This document shows positions 49,026 to 61,000 of a DNA stretch of 64,000 nucleotides, piece after piece. Below the pieces are notes generated by a model. The model did not search any database and was not told the origin of the DNA. It was given only the letters and a program-made list of their open reading frames with translations. The translations under genes were made by a program, and so were the position numbers. How positions within the stretch are numbered: position 1 is the stretch's first letter; each line of letters opens with the position of its first letter. Source of the DNA: Theobroma cacao (lineage: Eukaryota; Streptophyta; Magnoliopsida; Malvales; Malvaceae); contig NC_030859.1 in NCBI RefSeq assembly GCF_000208745.1, positions 13,124,107 to 13,188,106 of the forward strand, read 5' to 3'.

Positions 49026-49481
49026 TGACAAAGAAACATTCTACAATACAGTTTATGCAGATGAATAAACATTCTCTCAAAATATTTGAAAAACAAGTAT
49101 TTGTTTGAAAGAATGGTGAAAACTTACCTTGTGAAAAGAATGAATGCAAAATTTGAAATTGAAAAACCCAAGTGAAGGAACAAGAAATATGCAGATGAAT
49201 AAAGATGAAAGAGGGAAGCAAGAAAAGATGGGTTTTAGGTGGGGTGGCTAGAGAAGATGACTAATTTTTGAAAGCCAAAATAAGGTTTTAAAGAAGGTTG
49301 GGGTTAGGCCTTGACCCAACACTATGGTTCTCATGTTTTAAAGTCACAGTTGTTGCTTATGGAAGCCCGAAGCAGTTCGCTTCGAGTTTTCAGTGTTGCG
49401 ACACTCAAACATTCTATTTCCAAGTTATAACTCTACTTTATTCCAGCACCGCAACACTCATTTTAAGGGTCACGATGGTCA
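49026..49481 (-). mobile_element. Candidate 3' LTR of Athila-type element J
   Basis: On the minus strand it would start TGACCATCGTGACCC just after a purine-rich tract (complement of 49483-49497) and end TTTCTTTGTCA at the copia junction. A splice-donor-like AAGGTAAGT lies near 49125. The matching 5' LTR is outside the window, so this is a proposal. Confidence 0.35.
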
Positions 49482-50519
49482 ACCTTTCTCTTTTGAGGCC
49501 CACTGCTTTTTCTTTATCTTTTTTTTTTTAATATTATCAGTTTATCTTATGTAATGCTAAGACCTAGAAAAGCAAACATTAAATAATTAGACAAAAAATG
49601 ATAAGCTAAAATTATAAATAACATGAAACTAAAAATAAATACAAGAATAAACTACGTTTACAACTTTGTTGCCTTCCAAAAAGTGTTTTTTTTATAATCA
49701 TTAGCTGAACTTTTGTGAGGCTCATTTAGGGTCCGATAGGTGGAAGGAGGATTGTTGATGATCAATATTTCTTCCTCAATAATGCCTTAATCACTACCCA
49801 TTCACCTTAAACGTCTTGTTTGTCGACCCATCAACAATTTCCACTACTCCATATGGAAACACCTTTGATACAATAAACGGTCCTGACCATCTTGATTTCA
49901 ACTTACCCAGAAATAGCTTTAACCATGAATTAAACAACAATACATGCTGACTTGGCTCAAAATGTCAATCTACAATCTTTTGATCATGCCATCTCTTTGT
50001 CTTTTCCTTGTGTAATTTGGCATTCTCATAAGCATCTAAGCGAATTTCATCCATCTCATTTAATTGAAGTAACTGTTTCTCACCCTGATGCCTCCAAATC
50101 AAAATTTAATTTCTTGATGGCCCAAAATGTACTGTGCTCTAATTCAACTCGGAAGCGACATGCTTTTCCAAGTACCAATTGATATGGGGACATACCTATT
50201 GGAGTTTTGCAAGCAGTCCAATACACTCATAATGAGTCATCCTATCTACTAGACCAATCGTTCCTTGATGGTGATACCACTTTCTTTAAAATTCTCTTGA
50301 TTTCTTGATTTGACACTTCAACTTGTCCACTTGTCTAAGGGTGATATGTTGTGGCTACCTTGTGTGTTACTCCAAACTTCACGAGTAATGCTGTAAAATA
50401 TTTATTGCAAAAGTGACTTCTTTCATCACTCATAATAGCTCTTCATGTATCAAATTTAATGATGATGCTCTTTTTTAGAAATTTTATCACCACCTTAGCA
50501 TCGTTTGTAGGTAGAGTTG
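49482..50519 (-). pseudogene. int: Integrase core and C-terminal remnant (element J)
   Basis: Minus-strand translation gives decayed Ty3-gypsy integrase in several frames: an SDERSHFCNKYF block near 50420, GVTHKVATTYHP near 50350, a GQVEVSNQEIK block near 50310, and [21 protein letters not shown] near 50165-50220. Stops and shifts interrupt all of it. It is the direct continuation of 53235-53330 on the other side of a solo LTR. Integrase would insert the element's cDNA; this copy cannot. Confidence 0.8.
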
Positions 50520-51939
50520 TGTCACGACCCAAATTCCAGGCCATGACCCTCGCATGGGCCTAATGAACGTAGTCCACTAAGCCTAAGCAAGCCTATTAAT
50601 ATGACCTGTTCACCATTCTATCAAAAGTTGCTAAGTCACATTTCATAACTTTTAATCAAAATAATACTAAATATTGCCAACTCGGAGTGGCATACTAATC
50701 AAAGTGTACATATATGGTCTAAACATATAATGTAATAATTTATATCGGTTTGTCTATTCACAACAAAAGAGTACTTGACTTCCAGTGGAGAGACTCAGGC
50801 AAAAGTACAGCTACTGAATGTCAAGACACCTACCAATAGTCGAATCTACAAGGTCACCTCGACCTAATTACCGACAGCCTCCTGATCTAAAAACATGAAG
50901 TTGAAAATGGTGAGTCTAAACCCAGTGAGTGAACAAGAAGGGAACAAGCAAACAATAAAGAATGTTTAACGAAATCATGATGCATTCATTTTTCAAAACA
51001 ATCTAATTTAGTCTCATTCTTATTAAAACCCCTCGTTAAACCCTTAAATGGTAAATCATTTGATAGTGATGATTCCATACATAACAAAGAATTTGAGGAA
51101 TGAAAGCTTCAGTGATATAAAAGCTGGTCAAATGAAACGACGGGTCCTCACTGCAGCGGAAAGGCATACGCTACAGCGAGAATGAATTTTCACTGCAGCT
51201 ACATTTGGACTCAAGTTATTAGTTGGACGAGGGTTTTTCAACTAGCCAAGGGTTTCTCACCAAACCTCCTCATTTCAAACATAACTAATTAATTCCTCAA
51301 TGTTAGAAGTCCATGCTCAACTATGGTACCAAAGAAGTAGAAATAGGACAGTGACCGAACAAAATAAATAGCAAAATAGAAAGTTTTTTGTTGCAACGAG
51401 AATCTATTCTCGCTGCAGAGAAATTTCGACCATAAAACAGAAAGTTTTTTACTACAGCAAGAATGCGAAATACTACAATAACTTTCTCGCTGCAACAAAA
51501 ATGCATTCTCGCTGCAGCAAGATTCTGGCTAGCATTACCCCTCCTAACCAGAGAGTTTCTCGTTGTAGCGAGAAACAGAGCAACAAGAAAAAGTTTCCTT
51601 TCTTTCAAGAAAAAACCATCCTGCTAGCATGAAAAAAATCAACATGAAACACATAATAACTCCCAAAGTTCAACATGCAAGATTCACATGTGCAAAACCA
51701 TATACCATCCTCATGAACTTTCTAAAACCCACATATCTATAAATGTGTATATATATATATATCCATCACCATGCACACCACCTCATCATCATCAGCTCAT
51801 GTGCACTCCCTACTCGCACATAGCTGGGTTAGCATAGACTTATGCGCACTCCCTACTCGCACATAGCAGGGTCAGCATCGGCTTTTGCGCACTCCCACTC
51901 GCACATAGCCTGGTCAATATCATCACATAACACATATTC

Positions 51940-51976
<37 letters not shown>

Positions 51977-51993
51977 AATAGTAGTAGTGCATN

Positions 51994-52029
<36 letters not shown>

Positions 52030-53234
52030 ACAAAATGTAGTAGTGCATAAATCCATAATAGCCACATGTCACAACATAGAGACAATTTATCAAGGGCTTG
52101 TTCCCAAGGCACTTATTTTTAGAAAAGTTGTATAAAATCGTTCGAATGCTTTGGGCAAACACATTCATATTCCCAAAATAATTTTGAAATGCAAGTTCAC
52201 TCACTGGTACTTTGTTAAGCCTTTAGCCGACTCCAACTCCCTTAATGGTCCAATTGAGGTTGTGGAACTTCGTTGGGACCTATCATGCACAACAACATCA
52301 CCATTACCCCAACTTGGCATTAATACTATTCCAAAACTATTTTCTAAATTGGGTTCTACTAGTCATTCTTAACTAGTTTCCAACTACCATTAAATAGCTA
52401 TTGTTTGCAATACTCTAATCACACTTAAATGAATAACAATCCCAACGAATAAACTCTCACAAATCTAATTACTAGATATTCTCAACACTTTAAACTCAAC
52501 TCCAATTTACTACTCACCTTGATAGCTTTGTGCATGAAATTCTTTCCAAAAACTTTCAAGCTATTATTGAAGCTTTCTTTTCTCTCTCTAAAACACCTAA
52601 TAGGAGAGAGAGTATGGAAATAAGATTTTATTCAAGGGTTTTAAAGAGAGAGAGTGGAAGAGCACAAGGGTTTATGAAAGGGTGCATCAAAAGCATGACA
52701 AGTGGAGCTATTTTAAGGAAGGTTATGGAGGTTCATATCAAGCTTCCATGGAGGTTGGAAGCAACATGAAAGAGAAGAAGGAAGAAGAAGAAGAAGCTGC
52801 TGGAAAATGGGAGAAGAAGTTGCTAGAAGAAAGAAATATTTATAACCCAAGCTTATCCACTCCACTTAAATTACCAAAATGCCCTCACAAGTTAACTTGT
52901 TCTCCTTCAACCCTTTATGCAATATTTCTACTATTTTAATACTGAAACAAGTCCATAATGGTCTAGAAATGCTCGGGTTCAAAAAACTTAAAAATTTTGA
53001 CCTGAGGTGAAAAATGACCATTTTGCCCCTACCGTGGAAATCATCATCATTTTTATTTTTTTTGTTAATTTACCTTATTTTCATCACTTATTTATGCCTT
53101 AGGCCTACTTAGGCCATAATATTGTTTAAAAAACCTTACTTTTAGGGGCTTACTAAAGAAATGATGAAACTACCCTTGTCCCATGTTATTGCGTCTATGC
53201 CTAATTACGAGCCTATAAAGGTCGAGGTCTCACA
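50520..53234 (-). mobile_element. Family A solo LTR (A4) inside the J integrase
   Basis: TGTCACGACCC at 50520 to GAGGTCTCACA at 53234, 2715 bp, with a perfect AGTTG duplication (50515-50519, 53235-53239). On its own strand TATAAATA (52837-52844) is 390 bp in, AAG|GTGAGT near 52517 is 717 bp in, and a TTTTTAG acceptor-like site is at about 50887. It has CTGCAG palindromes at 51140-51570, the 42-bp repeat at 51780-51915 and a long TA tract. Confidence 0.92.
51940..52027. repeat. Paired TA tracts with one unknown base
   Basis: Two TA runs flank CAAATAGTAGTAGTGCAT, with an n at 51993. The sequence after the second run again reads GTAGTAGTGCATAA, so this may be a local duplication or assembly collapse in a slippery tract. 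Confidence 0.8.
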
Positions 53235-53906
53235 AGTTGAGGCTTCTACCCACTTTGGCACATAGTCGATGGCCATTACGATGTATTGATTGTTGAATAA
53301 GGATATGAAGGGGCCCATGAAATCTATTCCCTATACATCAAAACTTTCTATTTCCAAAATGTTGTTAAGTGGCAACTCAAGTCTTCTAGAAATGTTCCCT
53401 ACTCGTTGGCATCCGTCACAATGCAAAACAAAGTTATGAGCATCCTTGAATAGTTTTGGCCAATACAAACCTAATTGAAGAACTTTGCTTGCTATTTTAT
53501 CTACTCCAAAATGGCCCCCACATTCTAAAGAATGACAATGTCTCAACACGCTTTCAACTTTTTTCTCTAGAATGCACTTTTTTATAATTCTGTCAGCACA
53601 TTGCTTAAACAAAAATGGTTCATCCCACATATAAAATTTAACATCATGCAAAAACTTCTTTCTTTGCTGAGAAGTTAAATTTGGAGATACAAGCTTACTT
53701 ACAATGTAGTTGACATAGTCAGCATACCATGGTAATTTCTTTTGACCAACATGTAACAATTGTTCATCAGGGAAAGTTTCATTGACCAAAGTGACATATT
53801 TTCCTTGGTTCTTATGCTCTGACCTTGACAAATGGTGTTCTACTTGATTTTCTGAACCTTTTTTGTCCCTAATTTCAAAGCAAATTCTTGTAACAATAAA
53901 ATCCAT
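53235..53906 (-). pseudogene. int: Integrase zinc-binding domain and start of the core (element J)
   Basis: The open frame 53331-53906 (191 aa) contains the tail of RNase H, a linker, and the H2C2 integrase zinc finger: His125 and His132 (CHSLECGGHFG), Cys163 and Cys166 (HCDGCQ). After residue 191 the Trp expected in this family's FDVWG block is a TAG stop, and the catalytic core begins over 53235-53330 before being cut by LTR A4. Confidence 0.85.
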
Positions 53907-54223
53907 CTTATAAACCTTGGCTTGGCATCCTTTTTAGCAATCAAATACTTAATTACAGAGTGGTCAGTATAAACAATAACTTTAGTGCCAATCAAGTATG
54001 AATGAAATTTGTCAAATGCATACACAACAGCTAATAATTCTTTCTCAATGGTGGTGTAGTGCATATGAGTTTCAGTTAAGGTTTTACTTGCACAATATAT
54101 AAAATGAAAAATTTTATTTTTTCTCTGTCCTAACACTGCACCTACAACATGATCACTAGCATCGCACATAAACTCAAATGGGAGTGACCAATCAAGAACA
54201 ACTATAATGGGTGCAATTGTCAA
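53840..54223 (-). pseudogene. pol: RNase H domain (element J)
   Basis: 127-aa open frame with Ty3-gypsy RNase H signatures: [16 protein letters not shown] (acidic Asp21), [15 protein letters not shown] (EKE at 60-62) and [11 protein letters not shown] (Asp87). The catalytic acids survive, but the frame is shifted against both the reverse transcriptase upstream and integrase downstream, so no polyprotein is possible. The enzyme would remove the RNA strand during reverse transcription. Confidence 0.87.
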
Positions 54224-55081
54224 ATTTATTTTTCAATTCTAGGAATGCAGCATGACATGCATCATTAAACTTACATGGGATATCCTTTTCTAAAAGATTG
54301 CACAAAGGTTTAGCAATTTTAGAAAAATCCTTAACGAATCGTTGATAAACACTAGAGTGTCCAAAGAAACTCCTAATACCTTTTACCAAGGTTGGTGGTG
54401 GAAGCTTTTTAATGGTTTCTATCTTGGCTTTCTCCACCTCCAATCCTTTGTTAGACACCTTGTGGCTAAGAACGATGCCTTCTTGTACCATGAAATGGCA
54501 CTTCTCTTAATTTATAGCAGGTTTGTCTCTTCACATCTTTGCAACACCCTGTCAAGATTCAACAAACATTCATCAAAATTATTTTCAAAAATTGAGAAAT
54601 CATCCATAAGTACCTCTATAGTTTTCTCCACCATGTCTCAAAAGATAGACATCATGCATTATTGAAATGCGGCTGGAGCATTGCATAGTCCAAATGGCAT
54701 CCTTTTAAAGGCAAAAATACCATAAAGACATGTGAAGTTTGTTTTCTCTTAATCTTCAAATGCTATGGCAATCTGATTATATCCAAATTATCCATCCAAG
54801 AAACAGTAATGCTTTCTTCCAAGTAACCTGACTAACATCTGATCAATGAAATGTAAAGGATCTTTCCTTATGGCTTTGTTCAACTTTCTGTAATCCATGC
54901 ATAGTCTCCATCCAATGACTATTCTTGTGGGAATGAGTTCATTGTTTTCATTTGCCACCATTATCATCCCACCTTTCTTTAGTACACATTGCACCGGACT
55001 TACCCACTCACTATCCAAAATAGGATAAATAAGGCTAGCATCTAACCACTTCACTATTTCTTTCTTGACCACCTCTTTCAT
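54192..55081 (-). pseudogene. pol: Reverse transcriptase (element J), several stops
   Basis: The open frame 54788-55081 holds the fingers region (WLDASLIYPILDSEWVSPVQ, CMDYRKLNKAIRKDP). The palm, 54500-54790, is readable in one frame with several in-frame stops and contains RMPFGLCNAP and an active-site box LMDD at 54599-54610. The frame 54192-54491 holds the thumb (KIETIKKLPPPT, IRSFFGHSSVYQRFVKDFSKI). Order and spacing are those of Athila/Tat Ty3-gypsy elements. The box has Leu where Tyr or Phe is usual. Non-functional. Confidence 0.87.
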
Positions 55082-55256
55082 GATTGGATTTAATCTTCTC
55101 TAATACTCAATAATGGCTCTATGATTGTCCTCCAACAAAATTTAATGCATGCATATTGAAGGACTTATCCCCTTTATATCAGCTATTAACCAACCCAATG
55201 CCTTTTGGTGCTCTCTTAAAACTCTCAACAACTTTTCTTCCTACTTATTAGTAAGA

Positions 55257-55559
55257 TTAAATGTAACAATGATCGAAAGAATAGAGGAATTCCAAGAATG
55301 CATACCTTAAATAATTAGGTAATGGTTTGAGTTTCAACATAAGAGGTTTTTCAATTGAAGGTTTCACTAGTGAGGATGAAGAAGAAGACAAATCTAATAG
55401 CTCAAAATGAGTTGCCAACATGCGAGATATGGCGTTCAATGCATTTACACACTCTATGATATCTTTATTATTGGGCTCAAATTTAGAAATCAATGATACT
55501 TCAAGTGGGTCCATAGAATGACTTTCCATGAAGACTTTATTTGTGGCCCTATCTACCAT
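55257..55559 (-). pseudogene. Protease-RT spacer of gag-pol (element J)
   Basis: 100-aa frame with MVDRATNKVFMESHSMDPLE and a serine run, followed by SIEKPLMLKLKPLPNYLRYAFL. I recognise this as the stretch between protease and reverse transcriptase of Athila-type polyproteins; it has no catalytic role I can name. It is broken from its neighbours by stops. Confidence 0.65.
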
Positions 55560-55604
55560 ACTAACTGCAAAACACTCATCATGATCATAAGTAAACTTTA
55601 AAGC

Positions 55605-56171
55605 TCAAAAAATATTGAATGTTACCTCTTGATCTTGTACTCGCAAGGTAAGTTCTCCTTTCTCAACATCAATGACTGCTCTAGCTATGCGTAAGAAAAG
55701 TCTCCTAAGGATAATAGTATCCTCTATATCTTTTTCCATATCAAGAACTATAAAGTCTACAAGAAATATGAATTTATCTATCTTTACAAGCACATCTTCC
55801 ACTATACCTCTTGGATATGTGAAAGTTCTATCTGCCAATTGTAGAGTTATTGTAGTGGGCATAATCTCCCCTAAACCCAACTTATTGTAAATTGACAAAG
55901 GCATCAAATTAATACTCACCCCTAAATCACTCAAAGCTTTAGCCAAAAATAAAGCACCAATTGTGCATGGAATAGTAAAGCTACCTAGGTCTTTAAGTTT
56001 TACGGGGAGTTTATTTTGAATGATTGCACTACACTCCTCAGTGAGTGCCACTATCTCAAACTCACCCAACCTCCTCTTCTTGGATAAAATGTTTTTCAAA
56101 AATTTAACATAGGAAGGCATTTGCTCCAATGCCTCTGCAAATGGAATGTTGATGTGAAGCCTTTTAAACAC
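55605..56171 (-). pseudogene. pro: Retropepsin-like aspartic protease (element J)
   Basis: 188-aa frame. Residues 1-60 are the conserved pre-protease linker (LHINIPFAEALEQMPSYVKF). The protease has DLGVSINLMP at 82-91 with the catalytic Asp82, GLGEIMPTTITLQLADR at 99-115, and VDFIVLDME at 138-146. The ILGRPFL block near the end reads ILRRLFL, losing a conserved Gly and Pro. The enzyme would mature Gag-Pol; the substitutions and broken flanks suggest it does not work. Confidence 0.82.
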
Positions 56172-56395
56172 CTCTATAAATTTCCAAAACAGACTCTCCT
56201 CTTGTTGCTTCTTGAAACGTTAAGAAAAAGGTAAGGGTGATAGAGTTGCCTTAGTCTCTTTTGCTTGACATTTTTTACTAAAATTTACCATTTGAGTCCT
56301 ATTCTCAACTCTATTTATTTTCTGTGCAATGTTTTATGGTTCACTTCCTCCTTACCATTTTTCAAAGTAATGGCTTGGACATGTTCCTTACCTTT
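56172..56395 (-). pseudogene. gag: Gag C-terminal/linker fragment (element J)
   Basis: The minus strand reads KEHVQAITLKNGKEE and later a WKFIEVFK-type block leading into the protease frame, with stops between. It continues 63779-64000 across solo LTR A5: removing the LTR and one 5-bp duplication joins the two parts in frame. Confidence 0.75.
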
Positions 56396-56787
56396 TGTGA
56401 GACCTTGACCTTTATAGACTTGTAAAGGAAAATATACGCGATATCCCTGATCAGGGGTAATTTCATCATTTCCTTAGTAAACCCATAAAAGTAAGGTTTC
56501 TAAACAATATTATGGTCTAAGTAGGCCTAAGGCATAAATGGATGGTTAAATTAGGGGTAAAATGGAAAGGAAACCAAAATTTCAATAATTTTCATAACAG
56601 GGGCAAAATGGTTATTTTTCACCTCGAGTTAAAATTTTAAGTTTTTATGAACCCGAGTATGTTTAGACCATTATGGACCTTGCCCCAGTGTTAAAAGAGC
56701 AAAAAGATTGCATAAAAGATTGGAGGAGAATAAGTAAATTGGTGGAGGGGCAAATTGGTAATTTTAAGGGAATGGATAAATTTGGCC

Positions 56788-56795
56788 TATAAATA
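56788..56795 (+). promoter_or_regulatory. LTR promoter TATAAATA
   Basis: CCTATAAATATC, 392 bp from the LTR 5' end, matching the position in three other copies. Confidence 0.6.
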
Positions 56796-57629
56796 TCTTG
56801 AATTTCCAACAGCTTCTTAAAATTTCCAGCAGTTGTCTTTTTCTTCCCTTCTCCTCTCTCATGTTTCTTCAATTCTTCCATGAGAGTTTTCTTCAAGCTT
56901 CCATAACTTTCTCTCTCTAACTCTAATTTTCATGCTTTTGGTGTACTCTTCCATAAACCCTTATACTCTTTCATCCTCTCACTTTAAAACCCTTCAAAAA
57001 TCTGGTTTTCATATTTTCTCTCACTAGTTGGGCGTTCTAGAGAGAGAAAAAAAGAATTACACCATTTATTTGGAAGCTATTGAAAGAGAATTTGACTACA
57101 AAGGAGCCTTAGGGTAAGTGATTAACTAAGCTCAATTTTTAGCTGCAGAAAATGGCTAGTAATTGGGATTTATGAGCTGTTTATTATTGAGTATGTTCAT
57201 TACCTTTAGTGATTTAGATAGTGAACATAGATGGCCATTTAATGTGGCAATTGAAAGCTAGTTAAGAGATAGCTTTTAGGGTTCATAGTGTGTAAATTGA
57301 CCTATTGCTTATGATAATGTGATCCTAGGTTCTAAGGAAGCCCCATCATCTCATTTGGACAATTAGGAGAATTAGAGTCATCTAAAGGCTCTACAATCAA
57401 TTGGTGAGTGGACTGCCTTCAAAATTTGTTTTGGGAAATATAATGTATTTTCCACCCATTTGAATAAATTATCAAGTTTTTCATAAAGACAAGTGCCTTG
57501 GGAACAAGCTTTTGCAAAAATGGTTTTATGTTGTGATATGTGATTGCTATGGATTCATGCACCATTGTAGTATGATGATCTATAAATGTGTGTGTTGTGC
57601 ATGATAAATGATATTGTGTATAATGACTG

Positions 57630-57830
57630 TAACCGTGTGTGTGCACGATGTGGGGGGATGCACATGCCGGTGATGATGGTGGTGTGAGAGGTGGATGATG
57701 ATAGTGCCCGTGTGCACAATGTGGGGGGATGTACACGATGGCACTGATTGTGCACGATGTGGGGGGATGCACATGATAGTGCCGGCTGTGTGCACGATGT
57801 GGGGGTATGTACATGAGTCGGGTGTGATTT
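57630..57830 (+). repeat. Short tandem repeat with core GTGCACGATGTGGGGGGATG
   Basis: Five units with variable spacers, at the place where other family A LTRs carry the TGTGCGAGTAGGG repeat. The motif looks like a diverged replacement of it (TGTGC-GA-GTGGGG). Confidence 0.8.
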
Positions 57831-58077
57831 TGATGATGTTGATGTTTATCTATGTAATTATGTATATCTAGACTTATGAAATCAAAACTTATGAATGTGA
57901 TATATGATTGACATATATGAGAAATTTGATTCATTGCACTTTGGGAATTTTCATGTGCTGTATGTTGATTTTGTTGGTTTAGCAGGATGGCCTTTTTGTT
58001 GAGTGAGGGGAAACTTTTCTCTAGTTGCTCTGTTTTCCCTGTAGCGAAATTCATTCTTGCTGCAGCGAGAAATTCTC

Positions 58078-61000
58078 GGGTTTGAGAACCTTTACCAGAA
58101 TTGGTTCTTGATACAACGAGAATGTATTTCGCTGCAGCGAGATAGTCATTGTAGCTTCTCGTTGCAACAAAAAAGGAATCTCACTGCAGCAAAAAACCTT
58201 CTGTTTTCATCTCCTATCTTGTCCAATTACTGCCCTATCTTTCACTTCTATACTACCATATCAGAGCATGGACTTCCCACATTAAGAATTAAATGAGTTA
58301 AATTTAAAGGGAGGAGGTTTAATGAGAAATCCTCGGCCAGTTGAAAAACCCTCGGTCAGCTAATAGCCAAATCCCAACGTCGCTACAGCGAAAAGGCATT
58401 CTCGCTGCAGCGAGAAACTCTCGGGTTTGAGAACCTTCACCAGAACTGGTTCTCACTGCAGCGAGAATGTATTTCACTGCAACAAGATAGTCACTGTAGC
58501 TTCTCGTTGCAGCGAAAAAGGAATCTCGCTGCAGCGAAAAACTCTCTGTTTCATCAGCAAAATTTTACCGCAGCGAGAAACCTTCTGTTTCTGGGTTCAA
58601 TTTCGAAGCAGCGAGAAAGAATCTCGCTGCAGCGAAAAACCTTCTGTTTTGGTCTCCTATCTTTTCCAATTGCTGCCCTATCTTTCACTTCTTTACTGCC
58701 ATATCAGAGCATGGACTTCCTACATTAAGGATCAAATGAGTTAAGTTTAAACAGAGGAGGTTGAGTGAGAAATCCTTGGCCAGTTAAGAAACCCTCAGTC
58801 AGCTAATAACTAAATCCCAACGTCGCTGCAGCGGAAAGGCATTCTCGCTGCAACGAGAAACTCTCGGGTTTGAGAACCTTCACTAGAACTGGTTCTCGCT
58901 ACAGCGAGAATGTATTTCGCTACAGCGAGATAGTCACTGTAACTTCTCGTTGCAGCAAAAAATAAATCTCGCTGCAATGAAAAACTCTCTGTTTCATCAG
59001 CGAAATTTCACCACAGCGAGAAAGAATCTATCTGCAGCGAGAAACCTTCTATTTCTGGGATACAATTTCGCCGTAGCGAGAAAGAATCTCGCTGCAACGA
59101 AAAACCTTTTGTTTTGGTCTCCTATCTTGTCCAATTGCTGCCTTATCTTTCACTTATTTACTAACATATTAGACCATGGACTTCCTACATTAAGAATTAA
59201 ATGAGTTAAGTTTAAAGGAAAGAGGTTTAGTGAGAAATCCTCGACCAGTTGAAAAACCCTCGGTCAGCTAATAACCAAATCCCAATGTCGTTGTAGCGAA
59301 AAGGCATTCTCGCTGCAGCGAGAAACTTTCGGGTTTGAGAACCTTCACCAGAATTGGTTCTCGTAGCAGCGAGAATGTATTTCACTGCAGCGAGATAGCA
59401 CTATAGCTTCTCATTAGAGCAAAAAAGGAATCTTGCTGCAGCGAAAAACTCTCTGTTTCATTAGCGAAATTTCACCGCAGTGAGAAACCTTCTGTTTCTG
59501 GGTTACAATTGCACTGTAGCAAGAAAGAATCTCGCTGCAGCGAAAAACCTTCTGTTTTGGTCTCTTATCTTTTCCAATTGCTGCCCTATCTTTCACTTCT
59601 TTACTACCATATCAAAGCATGGACTTCCTACATTAAGAATTAAATGAGTTAAGTTTAAAGGGAGGAGGTTTAGTGAGAAATCCTCGACCAGTTGAGAAAC
59701 CCTCGATCGACTAATAACCAAATCCTAAGGTCGCTGCAGCGAGAAACTCTCAGGTTTGAGAACCTTCACCAGAACCGGTTCTCGCTATAGCAAGAATGTA
59801 TTTCGCTGTAGCGAGATAGTCACTATAGCTTCTCGTTACAGCGAAAAAGGTATCTCGCTGCGGCGAAAAACACTATTTCATCAGCGAAATTTCACCGCAG
59901 CGAGAAACATTCTGTTTTTGGGTTACAATTTCATCGCAGCAAGAAAGAATCTCGCTGCAGTGAAAACCTTCTGTTTTAATCTCCTATCTTGTCCAATTGT
60001 TGCCCTATCTTTTACTTCTTTACTACCACACCTGAGCATGGACTTCCTACATTAAGGATTAAATGAGTTAAGTTTAAAGGGAGGAGGTTTAGTGAGAAAT
60101 CCTCGACCAGTTGAGAAACCCTCGGTCGGCTAATAACCAAATCCCAAGGTCGCTGCAGCGAGAAACTCTCGAGTTTGAGAACCTTCACCAGAATTGGTTC
60201 TTGCTAAAGCGAGAATGTATTTCGCTGCAGCGAGATAGTCATTGTAGCTTCTCGTTGCAGCGAAAAAGGAATCTCGCTGCAGCAAAAAACTCTCTGTTTC
60301 ATCATCAAAATTTCACCGCAGCGAGAAACCTTCTGTTTCTGGGTTACAACTTTATCACAGCAAGAAAGAATCTCACTGCAGTGAAAAACATTCTGTTTTG
60401 GTCTCCTATCTTGTCCAATTGTTGCTCTATCTTTCACTTCTGTACTACCATATCAAAGCATGGACTTCCTACATTAAGGAATAAATGAGTTGAGTTTAAA
60501 ATGAGGAGGTTTAGTGAGAAATCCTCAGTCAATTGAGAAACCCTCGGTCAGCTAATAACCAAATCCCAACGTCGCTGCAGCAAAAAGGCATTCTCGTTGC
60601 AGCAAAAAACTCTCGGGTTTGAGAACCTTCACCAGAACTGGTTCTCACTACAGCGAGAATGTATTTCACTGCAGCGAGATAGTCACTATAGCTTCTAGTT
60701 GCAGTGAAAAAGAAATCTCGCTGCAGTGAAAAACTCTCTGTTTCATCAGCGAAATTTCATCACAGCGAGAAACCTTCTGTTTCTGAGTTACAATTTCACC
60801 GCAGCGAGAAAGAATCTCGCTTCAGCAAAAAACCTTCTATTTCGGTCTCCTATCTGGTCCAATTGCGGCCCTATCTTTCACTTCTTTACTACCATATCAA
60901 AGCATGGACTTCCTACATTAAGGATTAAATGAGTTAAGTTTAAAGGGAGGAGGTTTAATGAAAAATCCTCAGCCAGTTTAGAATCCCTCGGACGGCTAAT

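Noticed and set aside
52530..52939. Charged frames of 79-85 aa in LTR A4 rich in EEEEE and KKE
   Set aside because: They arise from the GAAGAAGAA-rich complement of the LTR's CTTCTTC leader and occur only as part of the LTR.
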